A stretch of 38,667 nucleotides of DNA from assembly GCA_020831885.1 (NCBI GenBank), contig JAFIFU010000032.1:1-38667 (forward strand), given 5' to 3'. Both the position numbers and the translations under genes were made by a program. This DNA is from Ectothiorhodospiraceae bacterium. Lineage in GTDB: Bacteria; Pseudomonadota; Gammaproteobacteria; Nitrococcales; Aquisalimonadaceae. Under the pieces are notes generated by a model. The model did no database searches and was not told the DNA's origin. It worked only from the letters and a program-made list of their open reading frames with translations. Numbering within the stretch: position 1 is the stretch's first letter; each line of letters begins with the position of its first letter. Positions 22,937 through 31,474 of this stretch are shown in pieces.

Positions 22937-24184
22937 GTGGCACGACTGGAATGGTTCTTCGACGTCATCTGCCCCCAGACCTACCTGGCGGCAACCCGCA
23001 TGGAAACCTTGGCAAGGCAGGCCGACCGGGAACTCGTCCTGCGACCCGTCTCCCTCGCCCGCATGTACGCGACGCAGGGCCTGCCGCAGCAACCGGAAGA
23101 GGCCTGGCCGGAGAACAAGCGCCGCCGCCACCACAGGGACATCCTGCGGCAGGCGGAACTGGCCGGGCTCAAACTCCGTGGGCCGTTGACGCGCTCACCC
23201 GGTGAGAGCGAGGCCGCGCAACGCCTGCTGGCGGGCGCGCCTGAAAACGACCGCGCCGGACTCATGCACCGGCTGCTGGCCGCCGCGTGGGAACGGGGGA
23301 GCGCGCTGGACAACATCGATTTGCTCAAACAACTCGCCTCGGAGCATGGCAGTGACCCGGCCCTTGTGGACAGTCCGGCAGGCCTGCAGGCATTGGAACG
23401 CAATACCGAGGAGGCGCTGGAGCGGGGGGTGTTCGGCGTGCCGACCGCCACGCTCGGGGACCGCATGTGGTGGGGGGCCGACCGTATCGATTTCCTGTCG
23501 CGCGCCCTGGGCATCACCCCCTCGCCGACTTCACATCAACCGGATGGACAGCGCCACCGCCTCGAGGTGTTTCACGATTTCTCCAGCCCGTTTTCCTATC
23601 TGGCATGCACGCAGGTGGAGCGAATCGCCCGGGACCATGGCGCCGAACTGGTCTGGCGCCCCATGCTGCTGGGCGCCCTGTTCAGATCTATCGGCACCCC
23701 CATGGTCCCATTGCAGGCCATGAGTCCGAATCGCCAGCGCTGGGGAACCCGTGAAATGTCGGAATGGGCGTCACACTGGGGCGTTCCGTTCCGGTTCACC
23801 AGCCATTTCCCCCTGAACACGGTGCTGGCACTGCGCGTGTCGGCGGTGGAACCGGACCTGATCCAGCCCCTGTACCGGGCGGCTTGGGCGGAAGACCGGG
23901 ATCTCGGTGATCAGGCCACGGTGGCGGCCATCATCCAGGAAGCCGGCAAGGATGCCGATACCGTGATGGCGCGCGCCACGACCGACACCAACAAGGCGCT
24001 GATCAGGACGAACACGGAGGCTGCCGAAGCGCTTGGGGCATGCGGCGCCCCCACACTCGTCGTGGACGGCAGACTGGTGTTCTGGGGGCAGGATCGTCTG
24101 GACATGGTGGGTCAGGCGCTGGACGGCTGGGTGCCTGAAGCGGACGCCGAGGCAGAACCTGCGGAGCCCGGGAGAACCCAATGA
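22937..24184 (+). CDS. Tandem DsbA/HCCA-isomerase-like thioredoxin-fold protein
   Basis: A 415-aa fusion of two thioredoxin-fold units of the DsbA-like, kappa-GST/2-hydroxychromene-2-carboxylate isomerase family (usually about 200 aa each). Unit 1 (1-195): LEWFFDVICPQTYLAATRME and cis-proline region GVFGVPTATLGDRMWWGADR. Unit 2 (about 207-400): LEVFHDFSSPFSYLACTQVE and ACGAPTLVVDGRLVFWGQDR. Unit 2 keeps the SPFSYL glutathione-site serine motif; in unit 1 this is CPQTYL, so the two halves may differ in activity. No signal peptide, so cytoplasmic. GTG start with GGGGAG upstream. Its last four bases overlap the CaiB-type CoA-transferase gene. Members use glutathione to isomerise or transfer groups on aromatic or acyl compounds; the substrate is unknown. 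Confidence 0.88.
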   Translation: MARLEWFFDVICPQTYLAATRMETLARQADRELVLRPVSLARMYATQGLPQQPEEAWPENKRRRHHRDILRQAELAGLKLRGPLTRSPGESEAAQRLLAGAPENDRAGLMHRLLAAAWERGSALDNIDLLKQLASEHGSDPALVDSPAGLQALERNTEEALERGVFGVPTATLGDRMWWGADRIDFLSRALGITPSPTSHQPDGQRHRLEVFHDFSSPFSYLACTQVERIARDHGAELVWRPMLLGALFRSIGTPMVPLQAMSPNRQRWGTREMSEWASHWGVPFRFTSHFPLNTVLALRVSAVEPDLIQPLYRAAWAEDRDLGDQATVAAIIQEAGKDADTVMARATTDTNKALIRTNTEAAEALGACGAPTLVVDGRLVFWGQDRLDMVGQALDGWVPEADAEAEPAEPGRTQ

Positions 24185-25368
24185 CCGGCCCGCTAACCGG
24201 CTACCGCATCATCGATCTCACCGCCATGGTGTCCGGCCCCTTGGCCACCATGACCCTGGCCGACCAGGGTGCCGACGTCATCAAGGTGGAGAACCCGACC
24301 AGCGGGGATCACACGCGGCTGCAGGCAAACCAGCGCAACGGGTATTCCGCCAGTTTCCTGAACAACAACCGCAACAAGCGCTCCATCGCGCTGAACCTGA
24401 AAACGGACGCGGGTCTGGACGTCCTGCGTGATCTGCTGCGCGATGCGGACGTGTTCGTGCAGAACTTCCGCCCCGGCGTCATTGATCGCATGGGGCTGGG
24501 GGAAGACGCTGTGCGCGCCATCAATCCGTCGCTGGTGTACGTCTCCATCAGCGGTTTCGGTGCCGAAGGCCCGTACGCGGCCAAGCCCGTTTACGACCCG
24601 CTGGTTCAAGCCCTTTCCGGCCTGGCAAGCGTTCAGGCGGGCGCCGATAATCAGCGGCCGCAACTGATCCGCACCATCCTCCCGGACAAACTCACCGGCA
24701 TCACCACGGCCCAGGCCATCACCGCTGCTCTGCTCCATCGGGAACGCACCGGCGAAGGTCAACACGTCCGGGTATCAATGCTCGGCGCGGTGCTGGCCTT
24801 TCTGTGGAGTTCGGATATGGGCAGCCAGACGTTTATCGGCGACGAGTTGCCCCAGGCGGAAGCCGCCAGTTTCATCGATCTGATCTACGCCACCGCTGAT
24901 GGGTACATCAGCGTCGCCGTCCAGACCGACAGGGAGTGGCACGCCCTGACCCGCGCGCTCGAACGCCCGGCATGGCTGGACGATCCCCGCTTCCTCACCC
25001 CCGCTCTGCGGCAGGAGAACATCGACGCACGCCTGCAGCTCACGCAGGAAGCCCTGCTGGAACACCCCGCCGACGTCTGGCTGGAACGCCTGGAGCGGGA
25101 GGGCGTGCCCTGCGCCCCGGTACTGACCCGGAACCAGGTGATCGCCCACCCCCAGATCCAGGCCAACGGCTTGATTCTGGAGAGTCGGCATCCTGATGCC
25201 GGTCCACTGCGACAGGCGGCGCCGGCAGCGGAATTCTCCCGGAGCCCGGCCCGTATCCGCCGGGGGGCTCCGGCGCTGGGCGCCGATACCGACGCCATTC
25301 TGGAAGAGCTCGGATACACGGCCGAGGAACGTCGGCATTTGCGCGCCAGCGGTGTTACTCACCTTTAA
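24181..25368 (+). CDS. CaiB/BaiF family (class III) CoA-transferase
   Basis: A 395-aa class III CoA-transferase that moves CoA between carboxylic acids through enzyme-bound anhydride and thioester steps. Family motifs: GPLTGYRIIDLTAMVSGPLA (N-terminus), ADVIKVENPTSGD, NRNKRSIALNLKTDAGLDVL (the 'NR.K.S...LD' region), FVQNFRPGVIDRMGLG and YVSISGFGAEGPY. The late region EREGVPCAPVLTRNQVIAHP is also typical. ATG overlaps the preceding gene by four bases, so the DsbA-like protein and this enzyme act in one transcript, probably in breakdown of an organic acid. The stop TAA coincides with the first bases of repeat copy 2. Confidence 0.93.
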   Translation: MTGPLTGYRIIDLTAMVSGPLATMTLADQGADVIKVENPTSGDHTRLQANQRNGYSASFLNNNRNKRSIALNLKTDAGLDVLRDLLRDADVFVQNFRPGVIDRMGLGEDAVRAINPSLVYVSISGFGAEGPYAAKPVYDPLVQALSGLASVQAGADNQRPQLIRTILPDKLTGITTAQAITAALLHRERTGEGQHVRVSMLGAVLAFLWSSDMGSQTFIGDELPQAEAASFIDLIYATADGYISVAVQTDREWHALTRALERPAWLDDPRFLTPALRQENIDARLQLTQEALLEHPADVWLERLEREGVPCAPVLTRNQVIAHPQIQANGLILESRHPDAGPLRQAAPAAEFSRSPARIRRGAPALGADTDAILEELGYTAEERRHLRASGVTHL

Positions 25369-25411
25369 AGGAAGCCCTGATCTGTTCCCATGGTGCTGTG
25401 CGGAGACAATG
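25365..25411. repeat. Palindromic dispersed repeat, copy 2 (single half)
   Basis: TTAAAGGAAGCCCTGATCTG and on through TTCCCATGGTGCTGTGCGGAGACAATGC matches one arm of copy 1 read on the opposite strand, including the CGGAGACA-TGC part. It begins at the stop codon of the CoA-transferase and ends at the start codon of the GST gene, filling the whole intergenic gap. Its CGGAGA is the only ribosome-site-like sequence before the GST start. Confidence 0.8.
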
Positions 25412-25412
25412 C

Positions 25413-26108
25413 ATGATCGACTTCTACTACTGGCCAACACCCAACGGCTGGAAAATCGGCATGATGCTGGAGGAATGCGGCCTGGAATACCGCGTGATAC
25501 CGGTGAACATCGGCCGCGGGGAACAGTTCACCCCGGAGTTCCTGGCTATCAGCCCCAACAACCGGATGCCCGCCATCGTGGATCACGACGTGGACGGCGA
25601 TCCGGTGCCGGTATTCGAGTCCGGCGCAATCCTGATCTACCTGGCGGAGAAGACCGGCCGCTTCATGCCTTCGGATCCCCTGGGCCGCAAGGAAGCGCTG
25701 GAATGGCTGTTCTGGCAGGTGGGCAATATCGGTCCAATGGCCGGTCAACTCAGTCACTTCGTGAATTACGCACCCGAAGGACAGGACTATTCACACACCC
25801 GTTACGCCAATGAGTACAACCGCTGCCTGGGGGTACTGGAGCGGCGCCTGGAAGGACGGGACTACATCCTGGGCGAATACTCGGTTGCCGATATGGCCAC
25901 CTGGCCCTGGGTACTGATCGCCAAGCCCCTGGGTGATAGCCTCGAGGAATTCCCCAACGTGCGTCGGTGGCGCCAGGCCATCAAGGAGCGCCCGGCCGTC
26001 CAACGCGCCGTGGACCTGGGCAGGGAATACCGCCGTCAGGGGCCACCGGACGAGCGGGAACGGGAAATTCTGTTCAACCAGCGGGCACGCCGGGACTCGT
26101 CGCCCTGA
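25413..26108 (+). CDS. Glutathione S-transferase, YfcG/Ure2p-like
   Basis: A 231-aa GST. The N-terminal thioredoxin-like half starts MIDFYYWPTPNGWKIGMMLE; TPNGWKI is the signature of the nu-class (YfcG, Ure2p-like) GSTs, which use an Asn/Thr pair to hold glutathione rather than a classical Tyr or Ser. SPNNRMPAIVD and VFESGAILIYLAEKTGRF (glutathione gamma-Glu site) follow. C-terminal all-helix half: LEWLFWQVGNIGPMAGQLSH and VADMATWPWV. Such enzymes act on disulfides and peroxides more than on classical GST substrates. ATG 25413 is preceded by repeat-derived CGGAGA. Probably co-transcribed with the two upstream genes. Confidence 0.93.
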   Translation: MIDFYYWPTPNGWKIGMMLEECGLEYRVIPVNIGRGEQFTPEFLAISPNNRMPAIVDHDVDGDPVPVFESGAILIYLAEKTGRFMPSDPLGRKEALEWLFWQVGNIGPMAGQLSHFVNYAPEGQDYSHTRYANEYNRCLGVLERRLEGRDYILGEYSVADMATWPWVLIAKPLGDSLEEFPNVRRWRQAIKERPAVQRAVDLGREYRRQGPPDEREREILFNQRARRDSSP

Positions 26109-26189
26109 TCCCCCGCACGCCGTGCCGGCTCCCGCGGCCGAAACGGCATACGACCAGGCTCTCAGGAGGCAACGCGTTGGGGGGAGAAC

Positions 26190-27002
26190 ATGTGTGAGCT
26201 GCTGGCGATGAGCGCCAACACCCCGACCGATCTGTGCTTCAGCTTCACCGGCCTGGCCCGGCGGGGAGGCGCCGCGGGACCGCACAAGGATGGTTGGGGG
26301 GTGGCCTTCTACGAGGGGCGCGGCGTCCGCGTTTTCCATGATCCGGACCCCAGCGCCGATTCGCGCATCGCCGAGGTGGTACAAACCCACCCGATCAAGA
26401 GTCTCGCTGCCATCTGCCACATCCGCCAGGCCAACGTGGGCAGCGTCGGACTGGAGAACACCCACCCTTTCATCCGTGAACTCTGGGGACGATACTGGAG
26501 CTTCGCCCATAATGGGCAATTGCCCGGCTTCAAGGCACGCCCCGGTTCCTATCAGCCGGTGGGTGACACGGACAGCGAGCACGTTTTCTGTGATCTGTTG
26601 AACCGGATCCGCGCCACGTTCCCGCCTGAAGTGGATGACACCACGCTGCTCCAGGCTATCGTGCAGGCCTCCGCGGAGTACGCCCGCCAGGGAGTCTTCA
26701 ACCTGTTGCTGAGCAACGGCCGCTGGGTGTTCACCTTCTGCAGCACCAGGATGGTCGCCATCACCCGCCGGGCTCCCTTCGGACCCGCCCGGCTCAAGGA
26801 TGCCGACGTCACCGTGGACTTCCAGGCGGTCACCACGCCCCGGGACGTGGTCAGCGTGATTGCCACCGAACCCCTGACCAGTGATGAACACTGGGATGTC
26901 TACCGCCCTGGAGAGTGGCGTCTGTGGCACAACGGCCTTGTGGCGGCCGCCGGGCAGGAGGCGATCCCTGCCTGGTCGCACCCGGACCCGGACAGCCTCT
27001 GA
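26190..27002 (+). CDS. Class II glutamine amidotransferase (YafJ-like)
   Basis: A 270-aa Ntn-type amidotransferase. The start MCELLAMSANTPTDLCFSFT leaves Cys2 as the N-terminal nucleophile after methionine removal. Other family motifs: KDGWGVAFYEGRGVRVF, HIRQANVGSVGLENTHPF (Arg/Asn of the glutamine site), SFAHNGQLPGF and GDTDSEHVFCDLLNRI. These enzymes release ammonia from glutamine, but YafJ-type members lack a linked synthase domain and their physiological acceptor is not established. GGGGAGA precedes the ATG. A stand-alone gene between the GST gene and tRNA-Arg. Confidence 0.92.
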   Translation: MCELLAMSANTPTDLCFSFTGLARRGGAAGPHKDGWGVAFYEGRGVRVFHDPDPSADSRIAEVVQTHPIKSLAAICHIRQANVGSVGLENTHPFIRELWGRYWSFAHNGQLPGFKARPGSYQPVGDTDSEHVFCDLLNRIRATFPPEVDDTTLLQAIVQASAEYARQGVFNLLLSNGRWVFTFCSTRMVAITRRAPFGPARLKDADVTVDFQAVTTPRDVVSVIATEPLTSDEHWDVYRPGEWRLWHNGLVAAAGQEAIPAWSHPDPDSL

Positions 27003-27027
27003 ACCCAGGGCCACCGCCTGCTTTCTT

Positions 27028-27056
27028 TTGTCCGTGCACCGGTGCTCCGCTATACT
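27028..27056 (+). promoter_or_regulatory. Sigma-70 promoter of tRNA-Arg
   Basis: TTGTCC (27028-27033), 17 bases, TATACT (27051-27056); start expected near 27063, about 16 bases before the tRNA. Confidence 0.65.
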
Positions 27057-27078
27057 GGCGCTCCCGTAACACCCCAGC

Positions 27079-27155
27079 GCCCCGGTAGCTCAGCTGGATA
27101 GAGCAATCGCCTCCTAAGCGATAGGTCGCAGGTTCAAATCCTGCCCGGGGCACCA
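27079..27155 (+). tRNA. tRNA-Arg (anticodon CCT)
   Basis: A complete 77-base cloverleaf. Acceptor GCCCCGG pairs with CCGGGGC, discriminator A, encoded CCA (27153-27155). The anticodon arm ATCGC-CTCCTAA-GCGAT gives anticodon CCT, reading the rare Arg codon AGG. T arm GCAGG-TTCAAAT-CCTGC. No att-like copy of its 3' end is seen elsewhere in the window. Confidence 0.98.
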
Positions 27156-27227
27156 GTTCTCCTGCCGGAGCCGTGAACTGTCCACGCTTGACAGCCGACA
27201 CGAGCATTTTTCCCCCTTGTCGTTCAA

Positions 27228-27244
27228 GATCCAGGATCTGGATC
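27228..27244. promoter_or_regulatory. Small palindrome before the amidase gene
   Basis: GATCCAG-GAT-CTGGATC, a perfect 7+7 inverted repeat, 20 bases upstream of the amidase ATG. It could be an operator or chance; no promoter with both boxes is evident (a perfect TTGACA at 27188-27193 has no -10 at the right distance). Confidence 0.3.
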
Positions 27245-27263
27245 GGACACGGGACAGGCGACA

Positions 27264-28676
27264 ATGACAGATTCCCAATGGCATTTTCAGGATCTTCTGG
27301 AGATCGGGCGCCGGATTCAGTCGCGTGAGCTGAGCGCGGAGGAAGTCACCAAGGCCATGCTCAAGCGGATTGCGGCCGTGGATCCGGCACTGCACAGCTA
27401 CGTCACGGTCATGGCCGACGAGGCAGTGACCGACGCCGGAAATGCGGACCGGGAGATCGCCGCCGGCAAGGCGCGGGGACCTCTGCATGGGGTACCCGTG
27501 GCGGTCAAGGATCTGCTCTGGACCGCCGGCACGGCGACCACCCATGGCATGCCCCTGAACAGGGCCTTCGTGCCCGACCAGGATGCCACCACGGTGCGTC
27601 GGCTCCGCGACGCCGGTGCGGTGATCCTTGGCAAGCTGCAACAGACGAAGGGGGCATTCAGCAGCCATCACCCGGATATCAGGCCGCCGGTGAACCCCTG
27701 GGGCCCTGAACTCTGGCCCGGCGTGTCTTCCAGTGGCTCCGGGGTGGCCACGGCCACCGGCCTGTGCTTCGGTTCGCTGGGCACCGACACAGGGGGATCC
27801 ATCCGGTTCCCATCGGCTGCCAACGGCGTGACCGGTCTGAAGCCCACCTGGGGCCGGGTCAGCCGTTACGGCGCCTTTGAGCTGGCCGCATCGCTGGATC
27901 ACATCGGGCCGATCGCACGGACCGCCGCCGACACAGCAGCGATTCTCGGCGCAATCGCGGGTCCGGACCGGAACGACCCGACAGCCAGTCAACAACCGGT
28001 TCCGGATTACCTTGCCCTGATGACCCGCGGCCTGTCAGGGTTGCGGCTGGGTTTGGATCGTGCCTGGGCCCTGGAGAATGTGGACGGGGCGACGCAGCGA
28101 GTGATGAGCGACGCACTGGCGGTGCTGGGCGATCTGGGCGCCGAGGTCCGCGAAATCACCTTCCCGGCCACTGAGCAGGTCGCGGCCGATTGGCAGGCGC
28201 TGTGTGGTGTCGAGGCCGCTTACGCGCACCGGGAAACGTATCCTCAACGGGCATCAGCGTATGGCCCGGAGCTGGCGGCATTGATCGAACTGGGTCGGTC
28301 CCTGAGCCCCCTGGAGTACCAGGCCCTGATCCGTCGGCGGGCCGGATTCGCGGGTGAGGTTCACGCCCTGTTCGAAACCGTCGATCTGGTGCTGGCACCC
28401 GTCACACCGTTTGCCGGCATCACCATCCGGGGCATGGCGGAGATCCGGCAGGATCCGCAACGAGGCGTCGGCCGCCTGCGTTATACGGCGCCGCTGGATA
28501 TGAGTGGTCACCCCACCATCACCCTGCCTGGCGGATTCACCGACACGGGTGCGCCGGTCGCGTTCCAGCTCATCGCCGGACACTTCCGGGAAGAGCTCCT
28601 GATTCGTGGGGGTTGGGCTTACCAGCGGGCGACGGACTGGCACCGCCGCCCCCCGGAGGTGGCGGCACGCCCATGA
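27264..28676 (+). CDS. Amidase-signature family hydrolase
   Basis: A 470-aa amidase. The Ser-cisSer-Lys triad is visible: Lys82 in GVPVAVKDLLW, the cis-serine in PGVSSSGSG (about 155-157) and the nucleophile Ser179 in GTDTGGSIRFP. The region NGVTGLKPTWGRVSRYG is also standard. Such enzymes hydrolyse amide bonds of small molecules; family members include GatA, but no gatB or gatC is nearby and the C-terminal half differs, so a catabolic amidase is more likely. The PGVSSSGSG variant of the usual GGSSGGS loop is noteworthy, though small residues are kept. It converges on the dehydrogenase gene at 28718. Confidence 0.93.
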   Translation: MTDSQWHFQDLLEIGRRIQSRELSAEEVTKAMLKRIAAVDPALHSYVTVMADEAVTDAGNADREIAAGKARGPLHGVPVAVKDLLWTAGTATTHGMPLNRAFVPDQDATTVRRLRDAGAVILGKLQQTKGAFSSHHPDIRPPVNPWGPELWPGVSSSGSGVATATGLCFGSLGTDTGGSIRFPSAANGVTGLKPTWGRVSRYGAFELAASLDHIGPIARTAADTAAILGAIAGPDRNDPTASQQPVPDYLALMTRGLSGLRLGLDRAWALENVDGATQRVMSDALAVLGDLGAEVREITFPATEQVAADWQALCGVEAAYAHRETYPQRASAYGPELAALIELGRSLSPLEYQALIRRRAGFAGEVHALFETVDLVLAPVTPFAGITIRGMAEIRQDPQRGVGRLRYTAPLDMSGHPTITLPGGFTDTGAPVAFQLIAGHFREELLIRGGWAYQRATDWHRRPPEVAARP

Positions 28677-28717
28677 GAGCGGCGGGGCAGATCCGAGGGC
28701 ACCCACCGTATCCGGGG

Positions 28718-29791
28718 CTAGCCCCGGGCAGCGGTCGCGGCTTCCTTGAGGCGGTCTTCGGCTAACCGCTCGGCGATCAATCCCGTTGGCAGGCGCTCTT
28801 TGGCCGATCGGTCGAACAATTCCGTCAAGGTGTCGCCGATACGCTCTATGTGCCGGCGCACGACGGCCGGCTCAGTGGGCTTGCGCTCATAAGAGATATC
28901 GATGATGCCGCCCGCATTGATGGCGAAATCGGGCGCATACAGGATGCCCCGGCGCCACAGCATGCGATCGTGGCGCGGTCGAGCCAATTGATTGTTAGCC
29001 GCACCGGCGACAATCCGGGTTCGCAGGCGCGGGATGGACGCGTCGTCCAGGACCGCCCCCAGCGCACACGGGGCCAGCACGTCCACCGGCAGATAGAGGA
29101 TTTCCTCGGCGCTGGCGGGTATCGCGCCAAGTTCGTCCACGGCCCGCTCCATCTGTATATCCCGGACGTCATGAACCCAGAGTCGCGCGCCGGCGTCCCG
29201 CAGGTGGCGGGCCAGGCGATACCCCACGTTCCCCACGCCCTGGATGGCGACCTGCAATCCTTCCAGGTCGTCGCGGCCAAGCTGGTATCGAACGGCGGCC
29301 TGTACCCCGACAAACGTTCCGTAGGCGGTGGCGGGCGAAGGATCGCCGTCATAGGGTTCACCGTCAAAACCGATCCGCTGGGTGATGCCGGCGACGTGTT
29401 CGGTCCGGCGCCTCATGACTCGCAGATCCGAGACGCTGGTGCCGGAATCCTCGGCTGCCACATAAAGCCCACCGAGTTGGTCGACAAAACGACCCATGGC
29501 TTCCAGTAGGGCCTCGGTCTTGTGCTGCTGGGGGGAACCGATAATCACGGATTTGCCGCCGCCCAGATCCAGGTTGGCCAGGGCGGACTTGTAGGTCATG
29601 CCTCGCGACAGCCTCAGCACGTCCCGCACCGCTGCTTCTTCGGTGGAATAAGGGAACATGCGACAACCGCCCAGCGCCGGTCCACGGTCGGTGTTGTGGA
29701 TGGCGATGATGGCCCGGAGGCCGGTTTCCCGGTCATGGCCAAAGGACAGATGTTCGTGTCGATCAAACTCCGGGTGGGCGAACACGGTCAT
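28718..29791 (-). CDS. Glu/Leu/Phe/Val-family amino acid dehydrogenase (leucine dehydrogenase-like)
   Basis: A 357-aa NAD-dependent dehydrogenase that deaminates branched-chain or aromatic amino acids to 2-oxo acids. RGPALGGCRMFPYSTEEAAV, GMTYKSALANLDLGGGKSVI (substrate Lys68 and catalytic Lys80) and AAEDSGTSVSDLRVM are the family landmarks. The NAD fold follows, with VAIQGVGNVGYRLARHLRDA, then GAANNQLAR and FAINAGGIIDISYE. Length (about 350) matches leucine, valine and phenylalanine dehydrogenases rather than glutamate dehydrogenase (about 420-450). GAGG at nine bases precedes the ATG at 29791. Exact substrate preference cannot be read. Confidence 0.92.
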   Translation of the reverse strand: MTVFAHPEFDRHEHLSFGHDRETGLRAIIAIHNTDRGPALGGCRMFPYSTEEAAVRDVLRLSRGMTYKSALANLDLGGGKSVIIGSPQQHKTEALLEAMGRFVDQLGGLYVAAEDSGTSVSDLRVMRRRTEHVAGITQRIGFDGEPYDGDPSPATAYGTFVGVQAAVRYQLGRDDLEGLQVAIQGVGNVGYRLARHLRDAGARLWVHDVRDIQMERAVDELGAIPASAEEILYLPVDVLAPCALGAVLDDASIPRLRTRIVAGAANNQLARPRHDRMLWRRGILYAPDFAINAGGIIDISYERKPTEPAVVRRHIERIGDTLTELFDRSAKERLPTGLIAERLAEDRLKEAATAARG

Positions 29792-30486
29792 GACGGTTTA
29801 CCTCGTCTGCGCGGTGCAGCCTCGTTTGGCGCATGAGGCCCGGACAGGCGCAATCGCGCAGGAAACGTCTGTTCTTCGTTGCCGGCCGGCGTCCAGGCGG
29901 AGATGGTCACATACGGCGCTTCACCCCAACACATGGACAGCGGTCGCGGACTTCATCGCGTACGTCAGGCGAGGCCGGACCGATTCGAAAAAGTCACGTC
30001 ACGAGCCCGAATACGGCTATCGCCTGTCGGAAACCCCTCGCAGGCCGTCGGCCGACGGAAACGAGGAGGATCTGTGAGATCCGGAAAGCGCCGGGTATCG
30101 GGAGATGTGCGCCTTGTGGGCACCAGGTGCGCGCAGGCGGCGACTCGCTAACGGGAAGGTGGTCACGTACATCATGCTTGAAATCTCCTTTCGCTCCGCC
30201 GGATCACGGCATTCGCGGCTAGGATTCCCTAGATGTCGTCAGGGGTGGTTGGCCGGACGACCGATTTCAGACCGGCGACGCCCTTGTGAGGCCCGACCGG
30301 CATTGCCTTCAGGGATGAGGCTTCACCTCCTGAAAAGCTAATAGTGAGCGTAGAGGGCTTTCCCGAGACCGTCAATCGCCCTATCCTGCCCTGTCCAGGC
30401 TCCTGCCCTATGGGCGGAATCCCCGGAGTCACCCGGAGGCACGCATGGGCCCGGCGGACGGTATTGCTGCCTGCAGGTATGGACCC
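29792..30486. other. Non-coding stretch of about 700 bases
   Basis: Several short open frames occur here, but none has a convincing ribosome site plus recognisable sequence; the longest (29658-30077 and 29833-30222 on the plus strand) are Arg/Pro-rich, the mark of chance frames in GC-rich DNA. It must contain the dehydrogenase promoter at its left end. No repeat of the palindromic family, no tRNA and no clear terminator seen. A decayed gene cannot be excluded. Confidence 0.5.
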
Positions 30487-31470
30487 TCATCGTGGGCCAG
30501 GGGTGCTTTCCGTCATTTCGCTGAGTCTGAGGAGTTCCTGCAAGGCGCTGCGGTAATGGTCGCCCCGTTCCGCGGCCAGGCGATGGGCCCTGAGGGCGTG
30601 GGGTAGCGCATCGTCGGGCCGTGCCTGGCGTATCCGGGCCCAGGCCAGATTGTGGTGCGCCGCGGCGCTGTCGGGCTCTCGCTCCAAGGCCGCCAGATAA
30701 GCGGTTTCCGCCGCCTGGTACTGCTGCTGCACATACCAGGCGTTCCCCAGGGCCAGCCAGGCGGTCTCCCCATCCGGCCAGCGCTCGGTGGCCGCCCGAT
30801 AGGCGGCTTCGGCCTCCTGGCGGCGACCCGCCTGTTCCAGCCCCGCAGCGGCTCTGAGGTAGCGCTGTTCATCGGCGCCGGCCGGAAACCGGCCGGGTTG
30901 ATGCAGGGTGATTGCCCAGTAATCCCCTCCTTGCCAGCGCCGCTCGAAGCGTCGGAAGGACAGCAGCTTCCGTTCCGTGGTTCCGGAACGGAGAATGACC
31001 TGCCGGTGCTCCAGGTCATAACCGATGACCACGGCATAGTGCCAGATCGGGTAGCGCTCAAAGGCCAGATTCTTCAGCACCAGGACCGGATGGCCGGCAT
31101 CAAGCTCCCGCAGGAGCGCGCCGAAACTGGGCTCATGCACGTAGGGGAGGAGCCCTTGCCGGCGCGCTGCTGCGAGCATTTCCGACTGCAGGCTCCCCTG
31201 CCGTGCGTCCAGATAGACCTGTGGCGCCAGATCATCCGGATGCACCGGAACACCCTGCCAGTTGAGAAGCATGGCCAGGGAGGCGGGGCCACAGTGATAG
31301 GCTTCCTGTGGATGGAACGGCACCCCGCTGAGTTCGGCCCCGATACTCAGGTTGGCATCGACGGAATCCAGGGCACGGTACTGCAGGGGCGGACCGCCCG
31401 CGCAGCCGGTCGACACGGCCACCACCAGGAGCAACGCGTGCAACGGCTGCCGACGCGGTTCCTGCGTCAT
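30487..31470 (-). CDS. C39-like cysteine peptidase lipoprotein with TPR domain (PA2778 family)
   Basis: A 327-aa exported protein. The hydrophobic N-terminus ends in STGC (Cys23), a probable lipobox, so an outer-membrane or periplasm-facing lipoprotein. The peptidase domain (about 48-190) has the nucleophile Cys60 in YHCGPASLAMLLN and the histidine in IWHYAVVIGYDLEHRQVILR (His144), the C39/papain-like arrangement of PA2778-type proteins. Residues about 200-320 are tetratricopeptide repeats (AAYRAATERWPDGETAWLAL, AETAYLAALEREPDSAAAHH). It lies four bases downstream of the PA2779-like gene and is always paired with it in this family. Natural substrate not known. Confidence 0.88.
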   Translation of the reverse strand: MTQEPRRQPLHALLLVVAVSTGCAGGPPLQYRALDSVDANLSIGAELSGVPFHPQEAYHCGPASLAMLLNWQGVPVHPDDLAPQVYLDARQGSLQSEMLAAARRQGLLPYVHEPSFGALLRELDAGHPVLVLKNLAFERYPIWHYAVVIGYDLEHRQVILRSGTTERKLLSFRRFERRWQGGDYWAITLHQPGRFPAGADEQRYLRAAAGLEQAGRRQEAEAAYRAATERWPDGETAWLALGNAWYVQQQYQAAETAYLAALEREPDSAAAHHNLAWARIRQARPDDALPHALRAHRLAAERGDHYRSALQELLRLSEMTESTPGPR

Positions 31471-31474
31471 TCCA

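Noticed and set aside
28711-28726. Palindrome CCGGGGCTAGCCCCGG between convergent genes as terminator
   Set aside because: It overlaps the stop of the dehydrogenase gene, has a minimal loop and no T-run; not supported.
29658-30222. Overlapping Arg/Pro-rich frames in the 700-base gap
   Set aside because: No ribosome site with matching frame, no recognisable sequence; judged chance frames.
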